22,311 bases of DNA, taken from IMG/VR virus record IMGVR_UViG_3300048044_000115, positions 1 to 22,311 of that record; one strand, 5' to 3'. Below, piece after piece: positions 1-7,119 of the stretch (position 1 is the first letter of the stretch; each line of letters starts with the position of its first letter). Under the pieces are notes generated by a model. That model was not told the DNA's origin. It saw only the letters and a program-made list of their open reading frames with translations, and did not search any database. Source of the DNA: a virus. Position numbers and translations under genes: made by a program.

Positions 1-438
1 CAGCTCGTCTACGGCCTTGTGAAAATCGTCGCGCGTTCCGCCTTTGGCCATGGTCTCTTCCAGCGCGTCGCGGATCTTCGCGATCAGCCTCTGGTCGCTG
101 ACCCCAGCCACCGTGAAGGCATCGTTTCTGTATTGGCTGCTCAGCCCGTCGAAGAGATCCCGCGTGACCGGCGTCAGATTGCGCAGGTACTCGACCGCGC
201 CCTCCGGAGGCACATCGAAGCTGAAACCGACGTTGAGCGTGTCGCCCTGGGCGTCGTCGTCCGCAAAGTTCTTCAGCCGCGAGCTGGTGGCCAGGTGCAC
301 GGGACGGCGCAGCTTCTTTAGCCCGACGCCGGCGATATGCAGCCTGCCCAGCAGATTCGCAGCGGCCAGGTGGTGAGCCAGAAGATCGCCGAGCTTTGTC
401 TGCTCTGAGCGCACGAGATGGATTGAGCCGAGTGCCAA
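1..438 (-). CDS. Phage minor head protein, Mu gp30 / F-like, N-terminal part (runs off window)
   Basis: This is an open frame of 146 codons from a TTG start to the window edge with no stop, so only the N-terminal part is visible. It starts two bases after the stop of the portal gene, with a GGGGGAG ribosome site upstream. It is the gene after portal in Mu-type phages, where the minor head/head-morphogenesis protein (gp30 or F, SPP1 gp7 family) sits. The visible residues resemble the helical N-terminal half of that family: the start is ALGSIHLVRSEQTKLGD, followed by a stretch around residues 75-100 containing LNVGFSFDVPPEGAVEYL. The diagnostic C-terminal Cys/His motif would be outside the window. 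The role (a few copies near the portal, needed for head assembly) is inferred mainly from position. Confidence 0.65.
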   Translation of the reverse strand, partial: MALGSIHLVRSEQTKLGDLLAHHLAAANLLGRLHIAGVGLKKLRRPVHLATSSRLKNFADDDAQGDTLNVGFSFDVPPEGAVEYLRNLTPVTRDLFDGLSSQYRNDAFTVAGVSDQRLIAKIRDALEETMAKGGTRDDFHKAVDEL

Positions 439-439
439 G

Positions 440-1900
440 CTATTTCTCCCCCGGTGGCATGGCCGTCGCAACAATCTCGCGCACGCGGCGCGCAAAGATG
501 CCCTTGGCGTCGCCCTGCAACTGTGCAAAGAGCCTGTCGTATTGCTCCATCTCCTCGCGCATTGCTGCCTCGGCCTGGCGCTCGGCGAAGGTGGCGCTGG
601 AGCGGTCGGTGAGCGCCACAGACGGCGCGGCCGCGTTCGGCACTAGCTCCTGATCTTCCGTTTCGGTCGTAGTCAGCGGCCGGTCGTAACGGTCACTGAT
701 GTAGCCGACACTGAACTTTTTGCCCATGCGCATCAGGCCGGTGTCCACGGTGAGGGCAAGATTGAGATCCTCAGCCTCTTCGAGATCGAATTGCCAGATC
801 GGCATGGGCGCCGTTGGCCCGAAGTTCCAAAGCACCAGCGGCTTGACGAGCTGATCGTTGATGACCGATTGCAAACTGCGGCAAAGCTCGACGCTGCGCT
901 TATCCAGCGTGTCGGCATGGGTCTGGCCCTGGGCCTTCGATCCGCCGCCGCCTTCGTTGCCGAAGCTGGTCAACGTCTCGCCCATGACCCGGCGCGCGAT
1001 GGAGTACTGCATTGCCTGAAAGAAGTTTTCGTAGACCTTGGGGTCTTGAGACCGGGCTATCTTGAGCAGTTCCTGGTCATACTCGAAGCCCTTGGGAACG
1101 GCGACGGCCGTGTTGTCTCTGATGGCCTCGGCAATAGCCACCGCCTGCTGGCGCTCCGACGCATTGTCCGCATCGTTGTAATGCACCACGGCGGTGCCCG
1201 GACCCTTTTCCGCATACTGCATCCACAGCCGCTGGATGTTGCGCTTAAACCAGCTCGGCCAGAAGACTGCCTTGAGCAGCGGGCGGCCCATGCGGTTGCG
1301 GCTGCGCTTGCGATAGCTGAAGATCAGGAACTTCTCCTCGGGCATCGTTGCGCCTTGAGAGGCCCAGGGATTAGCGAGCAGTTGCAGATTGCCCACCTGC
1401 GGGTAAAAGCGATTGCCGAAGAGAAAAAGCTCCTGTGGGCAATCGCTGATGTCCACCAGCTCCGCCTGGCCCTCCGAGGTGTCGAAGATCATCTCCTGTA
1501 CGCTGAAACCGTAGCCGGGAGCATCGAGAACGCAATCCAGCACAGTGTGGAAGTCGAGTTTGCCGAGCTGCGTTTCGACGAACTCCTTTACATCCTTGGC
1601 CAGAGATGATTCATCACGCGGAGCGGGCAGCACGCTGCGATCCCGTTCGAGCACCGAGAGCTTGAGCGTATCCAGGCAGTTGGCCACATCCTCGTCTTTG
1701 TCTTCCAGCTCACGGTAGTAGGCCATAGTCTCCGGCTGGTTGTAGGTCATCGCGGCCCAGATCGACGTGGGGTTGCGCGTACCGCCGAAGGCCAGCGTAT
1801 TGCGGTAAAGTGAGATCTGCTGCATGTAGAGGCTGGTAGACGAGATCATCTCGCCTTTGGGCGGCAGCGGCGGAACGGCGGCAATCTTTTTGTTGGCCAT
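440..1900 (-). CDS. Phage portal protein, DUF935 family (Mu gp29-like)
   Basis: This is a 486-residue protein of the DUF935/Mu gp29 portal family. Such proteins form the dodecameric ring at one capsid vertex through which DNA is packaged and ejected. The start MANKKIAAVPPLPPKG at 1900 is chosen because its ATG overlaps the TGA of the terminase gene (TGATG); the frame stays open 23 codons further but only inside the terminase gene. Family features are the SIWAAMTYNQPETMAYYREL segment (about residues 45-65), the LDAPGYGFSVQEMIF stretch (about 125-140), and the MGRPLLKAVFWPSWFKR motif (about 205-220). A Gly-rich GNEGGGGSKAQGQTH loop follows (about 320-335). Length and neighbours (terminase before, minor head after) match Mu-type phages. 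Confidence 0.93.
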   Translation of the reverse strand: MANKKIAAVPPLPPKGEMISSTSLYMQQISLYRNTLAFGGTRNPTSIWAAMTYNQPETMAYYRELEDKDEDVANCLDTLKLSVLERDRSVLPAPRDESSLAKDVKEFVETQLGKLDFHTVLDCVLDAPGYGFSVQEMIFDTSEGQAELVDISDCPQELFLFGNRFYPQVGNLQLLANPWASQGATMPEEKFLIFSYRKRSRNRMGRPLLKAVFWPSWFKRNIQRLWMQYAEKGPGTAVVHYNDADNASERQQAVAIAEAIRDNTAVAVPKGFEYDQELLKIARSQDPKVYENFFQAMQYSIARRVMGETLTSFGNEGGGGSKAQGQTHADTLDKRSVELCRSLQSVINDQLVKPLVLWNFGPTAPMPIWQFDLEEAEDLNLALTVDTGLMRMGKKFSVGYISDRYDRPLTTTETEDQELVPNAAAPSVALTDRSSATFAERQAEAAMREEMEQYDRLFAQLQGDAKGIFARRVREIVATAMPPGEK

Positions 1901-3327
1901 CACAGGTACCCCTTGATTTGCGAATAAGTCGTGGGTGTCTCCGGCGTCTGGACGCCGGTCAGCACGCACGCGCCGCCGTCGCCTGCCAGATCCGCCAGAG
2001 CTTTAGCCCAGAAGGCGTCGGCGTGGGCAAAGAGCTTTTTCTTGACGCCGCCCGCGACGGCCGTGTCCACCTCGATGCGCGGCGCGTCGAAGGTGACGCC
2101 GCTGGCCGTGGCCTGGCGCTTGATCGCCTGCAGCTCGGCGCGGATCTGCGGATCGTAGGGAATACGGCTGCGCTGCTGCTCCAGGCGCTTCTTGATGCGG
2201 ATGGCAAGATCGGTCTTCATCTTCACGCCGTCATCGTTGGAGCCGCCGAAGCTCACGCCCATCAGCCGGCCTTCGTTCTCCAGATTCAGAAGATCGAAGA
2301 GGCCCACGCCCATGCCGGTCTTGTCGATGGCGCTCCGGGAAGTCATGCGAACAAGCGGATTCAGTCTCTTGCACTGCTCGGGAAAGCTCATGGCGTGCAG
2401 CTTGACGATGGCGCGGGTCCAGGCCACGTCGCCGATCTTTTCATCGAGCCACAGACATGTGGCGTCGTGATCGCGGCCCACGTCGATGCCGCTGTAGAGC
2501 GAACCGCGCGGATGGAAGTCCGGCGGCAGGTCGATGGTGGCGCCGGCATCTTCACAGGCGGCAATCAGGTCGAGAGTCAGCCAGGCCCCGGTGCTCTTGA
2601 GAAATACGCAGCAGAACTCCTGATTCCATGTGTCGTCATCGTTCAAGCCGCGGCGCATCTCTTCGATGTTGATCGGGCAACCCTCGGCCACAGCCGTGTA
2701 AACATCAAGCCAATGACCGGACCATCCATCTTTCTTTATCGGGAACTGTGTGGGGGCAACGCCCATCTCCAAGCCCAGATTGCGAGCGATGTCGAAGAAC
2801 TTGCCCTGCTCGCCGTTGGGCGTGGAGATCACTTCCAGCGAGTTGCCCAGCGCCACCTGGCGGAAGACGGCCGCAAAGATCGCGTAGCTGTCTTCGTGAT
2901 GCGCGAATTCATCAAGCACCGCGTCGCCGGGATAGCCGCGCGCCGTGCGCGGGTTGCCCGGGAGCGCAATGATGCGGCTCCCGTTCGGAAAGGCTATCCG
3001 GCTTTGAATCGCATCGATGCGGCCAAGCGCATCGACGAAATCTTCGTTGGCGATCATCTGCGCCGTGCCACCCATGAGCTGGCAGATCTTCGCGCACGTC
3101 TCTACGAATTCGATCGATTGGGCTTTCGAGGCGGAGAGCACTGTCGTCGTGCGTCCCGGCACGCGCATCGACATTTCGACGCGGCGGTATGCGGTGGCAA
3201 AGGAGTAACCGACGCGCGCGGCTTTCACCGCGATTTTGAAGCGGGAATTGTCGTCGATCCAGCGCTGCTGATACGGCCGCATCTGCAGCACAGCGGGAGG
3301 CTTGGCTATGTGCTCATTGTTATCCAT
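1900..3327 (-). CDS. Terminase large subunit (Mu gp28-like)
   Basis: The 475-residue packaging motor has an N-terminal ATPase and a C-terminal RNase H-fold nuclease. Visible motifs are a degenerate P-loop KAARVGYS at residues 35-42 (the lysine sits at the front of the loop, as in several terminases, not in GKT) and Walker B AVLDEFAHHED with D139/E140. The coupling motif VISTPN is at about 167-172, and the nuclease motif begins YSGIDVGRDHDAT with D282 as a likely metal ligand. The start overlaps the small terminase gene by 8 bases and the stop overlaps the portal start. In Mu-like phages this enzyme cuts at pac near one end and packages headful lengths with host DNA attached. The family assignment is firm; the gp28 label also rests on context. 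Confidence 0.93.
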   Translation of the reverse strand: MDNNEHIAKPPAVLQMRPYQQRWIDDNSRFKIAVKAARVGYSFATAYRRVEMSMRVPGRTTTVLSASKAQSIEFVETCAKICQLMGGTAQMIANEDFVDALGRIDAIQSRIAFPNGSRIIALPGNPRTARGYPGDAVLDEFAHHEDSYAIFAAVFRQVALGNSLEVISTPNGEQGKFFDIARNLGLEMGVAPTQFPIKKDGWSGHWLDVYTAVAEGCPINIEEMRRGLNDDDTWNQEFCCVFLKSTGAWLTLDLIAACEDAGATIDLPPDFHPRGSLYSGIDVGRDHDATCLWLDEKIGDVAWTRAIVKLHAMSFPEQCKRLNPLVRMTSRSAIDKTGMGVGLFDLLNLENEGRLMGVSFGGSNDDGVKMKTDLAIRIKKRLEQQRSRIPYDPQIRAELQAIKRQATASGVTFDAPRIEVDTAVAGGVKKKLFAHADAFWAKALADLAGDGGACVLTGVQTPETPTTYSQIKGYL

Positions 3328-4024
3328 GAGCGATCACCAGTGGCGGCAAACCAAAGGTGCGTTCGCGGAGGAGGTTGATGTCCTCGATGGAGAACTGTCC
3401 GGTGCCTTTCTTCGCGGCGGACTGGGTAGCTTCGTCAACCCTCGCACACGCGGCCTTTTCCCGATCTTCGAGGAGCTTCATCTTGCGGGTGTCCACTTCC
3501 ACACGCTTGGCTTGCAGCTCCACACGCTGCAACCGCGCCAGGGTCAGCGAGAGCGCATTCAAGCCCTTGAGAAATACATCCTGGTCACCTGGGCCTACCT
3601 TCTGCATCAGCGTGAAGACCTGGTCGCGCATGGCGTTCATCACCGCGGCGTTCGTTCCCGGCAGATCGTTGCCGGCAAAAGCTGCCGCCCACTCCCGCGC
3701 CTTGGCGCTCTCGGCCAGCACTTGCCGGCGCACCTGCGAGACGCGCAGGTCGAACCATCGCTGCAGCGAAGACTTAGCCAGGCACAGGCCGGGGAAGAGA
3801 TCCAGAACGTCGTGCTCCACCTCGGGCCAGTCGATAAAGCCGCCGCCGTCTTTCTCCCACTCCGCGCTGTAGGGTTTCGCCGATTGCTCGGCGATCTCCA
3901 CCCAGGTGCGCCCGTGGTCATAGAGCCCCTTGATCGCGTCCTGCGCGCTCTGCGGCAGGCGATCTATCTTGAGCGGCAGCTTCGTCTTCCGCGGCTCTCC
4001 GGTCTTTGGCTTGGGCTTGGTCAT
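3320..4024 (-). CDS. Terminase small subunit, DUF3486 (Mu gp27-like)
   Basis: This is a 234-residue protein in the position of the Mu gp27/DUF3486 family, immediately before large terminase. A basic start (MTKPKPKTGEPRKTKLPLK) leads into a helix-turn-helix-like region. A LPQSAQDAIKGLYDHGRTWVEI segment resembles the family's LP..... D.I...L..G.T..EI pattern. A long helical middle and a C-terminal coiled region follow (about 150-200, rich in L, R, K and E). Small terminases recognise the packaging site and load the large subunit. The start at 4024 is preferred because it overlaps the TGA of the preceding small gene (ATGA). An in-frame ATG seven codons upstream at 4045 is possible. Confidence 0.82.
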   Translation of the reverse strand: MTKPKPKTGEPRKTKLPLKIDRLPQSAQDAIKGLYDHGRTWVEIAEQSAKPYSAEWEKDGGGFIDWPEVEHDVLDLFPGLCLAKSSLQRWFDLRVSQVRRQVLAESAKAREWAAAFAGNDLPGTNAAVMNAMRDQVFTLMQKVGPGDQDVFLKGLNALSLTLARLQRVELQAKRVEVDTRKMKLLEDREKAACARVDEATQSAAKKGTGQFSIEDINLLRERTFGLPPLVIAHG

Positions 4025-4173
4025 CGTTTCTTTCTTGAGGTGCATACCTCATCAAGAAGCTCTTCGAACTCCCGACGCCTCTGTGTCTCGCGACCGTCGG
4101 GATTTTGCCTATTAAAGGCCGCCTGGCATTGAGGGCAGGCTAACTCCGGGTTGTGCATACATCCAACGCTCAT
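4021..4173 (-). CDS. Small Cys-rich phage protein (50 aa)
   Basis: A 50-codon gene filling the gap between small terminase and the gp26-like gene. The ATG at 4173 has a strong ribosome site (GGAGGA 5 bases upstream), and the TGA overlaps the ATG of the DUF3486 gene (ATGA), which supports a real coupled gene. The product starts MSVGCMHNPELACPQCQAAF. It has C5, H7, C13 and C16 in a compact zinc-knuckle-like arrangement, then a highly charged helical tail ending KKR. No family is recognised. It may help DNA binding or packaging, judged only from where it sits. Confidence 0.7.
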   Translation of the reverse strand: MSVGCMHNPELACPQCQAAFNRQNPDGRETQRRREFEELLDEVCTSRKKR

Positions 4174-4188
4174 AACTTCCTCCGCCAG

Positions 4189-4509
4189 CTAGTCGAACAG
4201 CACCTCGTCCGTGTCTTTGCGGCGGATCACGGCTCCGAGGCCAGCCGCGGTGAGCATGATTTCCTCAGCGATGGTGCGCTCCCGGATATCGCAGAACCGC
4301 TGATTGAAGCTGACGTACCCGAAGATTTGGAGATCCTGGAGCATGGTCAGCACCTGGCGCTGGCTCATGTGCGCGCCCAGGCTCTGCATCATCTTGGCCA
4401 TTTCGAAGTCATCCATGCGGTCGGCCTGATTTTCGTGATTCTGGCGAATCAGCTTCAACATGTTCCCGCGGCGCCGCCTCGTCTGGATCAATTCCTGCTC
4501 AGTTGCCAT
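4189..4509 (-). CDS. Winged-helix-like phage protein (Mu gp26 position, VpaChn25_0724-like)
   Basis: A 106-residue protein between the gp25-like membrane protein and the terminase genes. It looks like the small conserved Mu-phage family often named VpaChn25_0724. An N-terminal helix (RRRRGNMLKLIRQNHE) is followed by MMQSLGAHMSQRQVLTMLQDLQIFGYVSF, which reads as a helix-turn-helix with a following strand, then ERTIAEEIMLTAAGLGAVIRR as a wing with the usual L T..G L. motif. The start at 4509 has a good ribosome site (GGGGAG) inside the end of the upstream gene, and the two genes overlap by 11 bases. The function of the family is unknown; a DNA-binding accessory to packaging or late expression is a guess. 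Confidence 0.7.
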   Translation of the reverse strand: MATEQELIQTRRRRGNMLKLIRQNHENQADRMDDFEMAKMMQSLGAHMSQRQVLTMLQDLQIFGYVSFNQRFCDIRERTIAEEIMLTAAGLGAVIRRKDTDEVLFD

Positions 4510-5062
4510 TGTTTCTCCCCGCTCTCAGTTCGTTCATTGCGTCGGTGAGATCGCGTAGCGATGTCAATGCGCCCATCGATGTTGTCAAATTGGTTAGCGC
4601 CTCGGTTTGCTTTTCCAGCGTCAAGTCCTGCCGGTCAAACCGCTCATAAATTCCCGGAAACTCCTGGGCCGCGTAGACCGCCAACATACGCACCTCTTCC
4701 GCTTGCTTGCCGCCCAGGTCGGCCAGCCGGGTCAGCGCGGTCGCTGTCCGGTTCGATGCCTCGGCGGCGGACTGCACTCCGTTGGCTACCATGCTGAAAC
4801 TCTCGCGCACCGTCGCGTTCAAGCCCTCGAGAAATCTCCCCAGCACAAACAGCGCCACAATCGCGATCAGGAACGCCGGGCCCCAGCTCTCCAGCAGCTT
4901 GAAGGATTGCTCTGGCTGGACCTTCAGAACCTCGTAGCCGCCTACCACAATCGCCGCGCCGCTCGCTCCGCTGATCGCCAGGCCCACATGCTTGAGCCAG
5001 CCGGCGCGGAAGCCCATGTCCAACCCAGCCCTCGGAGGTCCGTTCAGGCCCAGAATCGTCAT
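4499..5062 (-). CDS. Membrane/coiled-coil phage protein (DUF2730/gp25-like position)
   Basis: A 187-residue protein with two hydrophobic segments (about residues 25-46, HVGLAISGASGAAIVVGGYE, and about 60-80, WGPAFLIAIVALFVLGRFLE). A long heptad-rich helix runs from about 85 to 180 with many S, T, E, Q, A and L. In Mu-like phages a short protein with one membrane span and a coiled coil (DUF2730, gp25) lies at exactly this place before gp26. This one is longer and has an extra span, so it may be a divergent or analogous protein. It starts ATGA-overlapped with the preceding holin-like gene. Spanin- or holin-accessory roles cannot be excluded. Confidence 0.55.
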   Translation of the reverse strand: MTILGLNGPPRAGLDMGFRAGWLKHVGLAISGASGAAIVVGGYEVLKVQPEQSFKLLESWGPAFLIAIVALFVLGRFLEGLNATVRESFSMVANGVQSAAEASNRTATALTRLADLGGKQAEEVRMLAVYAAQEFPGIYERFDRQDLTLEKQTEALTNLTTSMGALTSLRDLTDAMNELRAGRNNGN

Positions 5063-5505
5063 TGAGCGGCTCCAGCGGCCGCCGAGCCTGTAATTACAGG
5101 CAGCGGAGGACCATTGCTGTTGCCGGCCAGGTGCTGAACCGCTGTGGCTAGCTCCTGAACCGAGTTGGCCGAAAGATGCAGACTTGCCGGAGCCAAAGTT
5201 TCTGGCGCCAGCGCAGCCAAGCCCGGAAGCATGTCCTGGACAATCAGCGCCGGCCTTCCAGCCCGCGCATCTATCCCGGCCTGCGCCACGCCTTGAAGCG
5301 CTGTCAGTAGCTGCGCCTGGTGCCGGTTCGCCTTGGCGCTGAATCCGGCGATCGAGAGCCCCACTCCGAGCAGCGTCAGGCCGTCAACCCCGTCGAGCTT
5401 TCCGTACCAAACCCCAACCACGGCCGCCGCCATCACCAGGCCGCCCCCCAGGATGGTCTTCTTCCCCTGCCACCAAACCACCACCTCAGCCCAAAACTTA
5501 CCCAT
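5059..5505 (-). CDS. Putative holin-like small membrane protein
   Basis: A 148-residue protein with a start motif MGKFWAEVVVWWQGKKTI and two predicted membrane segments (about 18-33 and 40-55) separated by a short KLDGVDG turn. A soluble Ala/Leu-rich tail runs from 60 to 148. Phages often carry such proteins (WxxxKTxxGG...hydrophobic...LGVGLSIAGFSAKANRHQ) near lysozyme, where they are annotated as holins or holin-like. A strong ribosome site (AAGGGGG) precedes the ATG, and the stop overlaps the next gene (ATGA). The long tail is atypical for a holin, so the role in making the lysis pore is tentative. Confidence 0.45.
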   Translation of the reverse strand: MGKFWAEVVVWWQGKKTILGGGLVMAAAVVGVWYGKLDGVDGLTLLGVGLSIAGFSAKANRHQAQLLTALQGVAQAGIDARAGRPALIVQDMLPGLAALAPETLAPASLHLSANSVQELATAVQHLAGNSNGPPLPVITGSAAAGAAQ

Positions 5506-5549
5506 AAAACCCCCTTCGTTGCCTTATGCGCGCACATTACCGCCGCGAA

Positions 5550-5795
5550 TCAAGCAGCTTCCGCGATCAGCTCCGCTTCGGACTCCTTCGGTGCGTTCCT
5601 TTTGCAACCGCCGCAAATCCATCCCTCGGAGGCTTCGTAAACTCCATCAACAGGCTTCTGGCATTTGTCGCAGATATAAGCGCCTCCATATCCCCCTGTT
5701 GCGAGCGGCATCCTTGCCCCCGGCACGGAGCCCCCAGAGAACCTCCGGAGAGGTCCACCAACCCACATCCTTTTCGGTTTGAGAGCATTTTCCAT
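5550..5795 (-). CDS. Small zinc-ribbon protein (81 aa)
   Basis: An 81-residue protein with a C-terminal zinc ribbon CDKC...CGGC, with the two pairs about 20 residues apart. A Gly- and Arg-rich N-terminal half precedes it (PLRRFSGGSVPGARMPLATG). The start at 5795 is chosen because AAGGA lies 8 bases upstream. The frame is open to a TTG at 5864 but without a good ribosome site. No family is recognised. The two Cys pairs suggest a structural zinc site that could bind nucleic acid or protein. It sits between the nuclease gene and the holin-like gene in the leftward operon. Confidence 0.6.
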   Translation of the reverse strand: MENALKPKRMWVGGPLRRFSGGSVPGARMPLATGGYGGAYICDKCQKPVDGVYEASEGWICGGCKRNAPKESEAELIAEAA

Positions 5796-5894
5796 TTCCG
5801 CCATTCCTTCCCACGTCTCAGAAGCCACATAAAGCAGCTTTCCCGCTTGTGTCGGCCCGTTCAAGGGGGTCCGATGGCATCAACCTACCTTTTG

Positions 5895-5928
5895 CCCCCC
5901 CCCGACGCGTCCTAGCGCCTTCTGGCGC
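5895..5928 (+). terminator. C9 tract, 8-bp palindrome and terminator-like hairpin read on the plus strand
   Basis: A run of nine C (5895-5903) is followed by the perfect palindrome GACGCGTC (5904-5911). Then comes a hairpin GCGCC-TTCT-GGCGC (5915-5928) followed on the plus strand by GTTTTTG. The shape is that of an intrinsic terminator, but it acts on plus-strand transcripts while every gene around it is on the minus strand. It could block antisense transcription into the late operon. On the minus strand the hairpin has no T-run after it. Confidence 0.4.
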
Positions 5929-5948
5929 GTTTTTGCCTTTTGCCGGTC

Positions 5949-6536
5949 TCAGGTGCCGGCCACCGCCTGGGCGACGGTCAGATTGTCCGGCCTCGCCCAC
6001 ATCGCGGCGAACTTCGCCACGAACGCCTTGGTACCCCCCGCGCCCGTCGCAAATGTCGCCGAGTTGTCCTGCCGAGCCTCCCCTTGTTCCGAGAAGTTGG
6101 CGGACCCATCCCGCACCAGGCCCGAATCGACGCAATAGCTTTTCAGGTGCATCAGAACTTTGGATTGCTTGACGCGGATCTGAACATTTTTCAAACCGAT
6201 CAGCGCGTGCAGCGGAATCCGCGCGCAAGTTACATCTCCCCGGCATTCCGCCTGCAGCTCGCCCCGGTCGAGATAGATGAACACCTCGACGCCATGCGCC
6301 GCCCGGTCCGCCAGCACTTTCACAATCGCTTCGTCCGTCAGGCTAAAAGCCGCCAGGCCGATGGTCTTGTGCGCCGAGCCGAGCGCGGCCGCGTCCTGCG
6401 TTTCCAGATTCGTCTCCGGCGAGTAGTAAGTGCCCGACGGCAACGGCTGCTGCGCATAAGCCAGGCAGCTCGCCATCCACACGGCCACGCCGAACCCCAG
6501 CGCCAGCAACACCCATCCGCGAATTTGCTTCTTCAT
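5949..6536 (-). CDS. Secreted phospholipase D-family (HKD) nuclease, Nuc/EndA-like
   Basis: A 195-residue protein with an N-terminal signal peptide (KKQIRG, then a hydrophobic core, likely cut after AYA at about 28). It carries one HKD motif: H130, K132 and D137 in HLKSYCVD, followed by GSANFSEQG with S145 and N147. This is the single-domain PLD arrangement of Nuc/EndA-type endonucleases, which dimerise to form one active site and cut DNA in the periplasm or outside the cell. HGVEVFIYLDRGE (about 81-93) matches the family's strand before the motif. The ATG at 6536 overlaps the upstream stop (ATGA). Such a secreted nuclease is not part of the Mu core. It could degrade host debris or incoming DNA, or act in lysis. 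A phospholipase activity is also possible in this fold. Confidence 0.8.
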   Translation of the reverse strand: MKKQIRGWVLLALGFGVAVWMASCLAYAQQPLPSGTYYSPETNLETQDAAALGSAHKTIGLAAFSLTDEAIVKVLADRAAHGVEVFIYLDRGELQAECRGDVTCARIPLHALIGLKNVQIRVKQSKVLMHLKSYCVDSGLVRDGSANFSEQGEARQDNSATFATGAGGTKAFVAKFAAMWARPDNLTVAQAVAGT

Positions 6537-6784
6537 AACGCCTCCATCAGGCTGAGAATCTTGCTGCTCACAAAGCCCTCTGACTTCCACCAGGGGCGCT
6601 CGGTGCAGGTGAACGCCAACTTCTGCGCGCCTTCGTCGTAGGTCCACGCGATGGTGATTTTGTCGCCCGTCGCCGTTCCCGTATTGCCCACACAGTCCGT
6701 CTTCTCCGATTGCGCCCGGATGCGCGCGCGGACCGCATGGTATCTCATCAGCGTGATCGAACTGAATGTGACGCGTACCGCCAT
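6533..6784 (-). CDS. Small hypothetical protein, paralogue of the gene at 6862-7119 (83 aa)
   Basis: An 83-residue protein of unknown function. Its second half runs G-N-T-G-T-A, then KITIAWTYDEGAQKLAFTC, and ends in a helix SSKILSLMEAL. It lines up with the neighbouring 85-residue protein, which has G-D-S-G-T-T, ITATIGWLFDGAKLSITV and a C-terminal helix AAVNKAL. Both look like a short beta-sheet domain with a terminal amphipathic helix, so the pair probably arose by tandem duplication. The start at 6784 has a GAGGG ribosome site and the stop overlaps the PLD gene start. A phage particle or immunity role cannot be decided. Confidence 0.6.
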   Translation of the reverse strand: MAVRVTFSSITLMRYHAVRARIRAQSEKTDCVGNTGTATGDKITIAWTYDEGAQKLAFTCTERPWWKSEGFVSSKILSLMEAL

Positions 6785-6806
6785 CCGCGTGCCCTCTTTT
6801 TCGCTC

Positions 6807-6839
6807 CCGCCGCCCGGCCTGGTTTGGTCCGGGCGGCGG
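6807..6839. repeat. Perfect 11-bp inverted repeat between the two paralogues
   Basis: CCGCCGCCCGG at 6807-6817 is exactly complementary to CCGGGCGGCGG at 6829-6839 with an 11-base loop. It lies in the 77-base gap between the two paralogous genes. There is no T-run on the minus strand side, so it is more likely an mRNA-stabilising or attenuating hairpin than a full intrinsic terminator. It might adjust expression of the distal genes (PLD, holin-like, capsid). Confidence 0.6.
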
Positions 6840-6861
6840 AAGGCTTCTTGGGTTTTCTCGT

Positions 6862-7119
6862 TTACAGCCCCAATGCCTTGTTGACCGCAGCCGCGATCTG
6901 GCCCTCGACTATGCCGGTGCAGCCAAACGTCGCGGAGAGGACAGTGATGCTCAGTTTTGCGCCGTCAAAGAGCCAGCCTATGGTTGCCGTAATAGGTCCC
7001 TTTTTCGCCTGCGTCGTACCGCTGTCGCCGGAGATCGGGTAGCCGGCCGCCGCGACTTCGGTCTCCATCGCGGCGTACTGTGCTGGCGTAACCGGCCAGA
7101 CTTGAGGTTTGTTGCTCAT
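6862..7119 (-). CDS. Small hypothetical protein, paralogue of the gene at 6533-6784 (85 aa)
   Basis: An 85-residue protein of unknown function. A helical start (VTPAQYAAMETEVAAAGY) is followed by GDSGTTQAKKGPITATIGW, LFDGAKLSITVLSA and a terminal helix. It shares the G(D/N)(S/T)GT...IT...W..D.(G)A.KL pattern with the next gene. The ATG overlaps the stop of the lipoprotein gene (TGATG), and GAGGA lies 5 bases upstream, inside that gene. A single Cys makes a zinc role unlikely. Confidence 0.6.
   Translation of the reverse strand: MSNKPQVWPVTPAQYAAMETEVAAAGYPISGDSGTTQAKKGPITATIGWLFDGAKLSITVLSATFGCTGIVEGQIAAAVNKALGL

Noticed and set aside
791-1609. Plus-strand open frame (272 codons) opposite the portal gene
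   Set aside because: Antisense shadow of the DUF935 portal gene, no ribosome site and no family.
1918-3378. Long plus-strand open frame (486 codons) opposite the large terminase
   Set aside because: It mirrors a certain terminase gene, has low-complexity Arg/His/Ala-rich composition and no recognisable motif. High GC at third positions opens such antisense frames.
3302-4132. Plus-strand open frame (276 codons) opposite the small terminase
   Set aside because: Antisense shadow; the DUF3486 frame on the other strand is coupled to its neighbours.
5796-5864. Longer form of the zinc-ribbon gene from a TTG at 5864
   Set aside because: No convincing ribosome site; the ATG at 5795 has AAGGA at proper distance. 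The upstream frame is also closed by a TGA before the G tract, so the tract is not in the gene.
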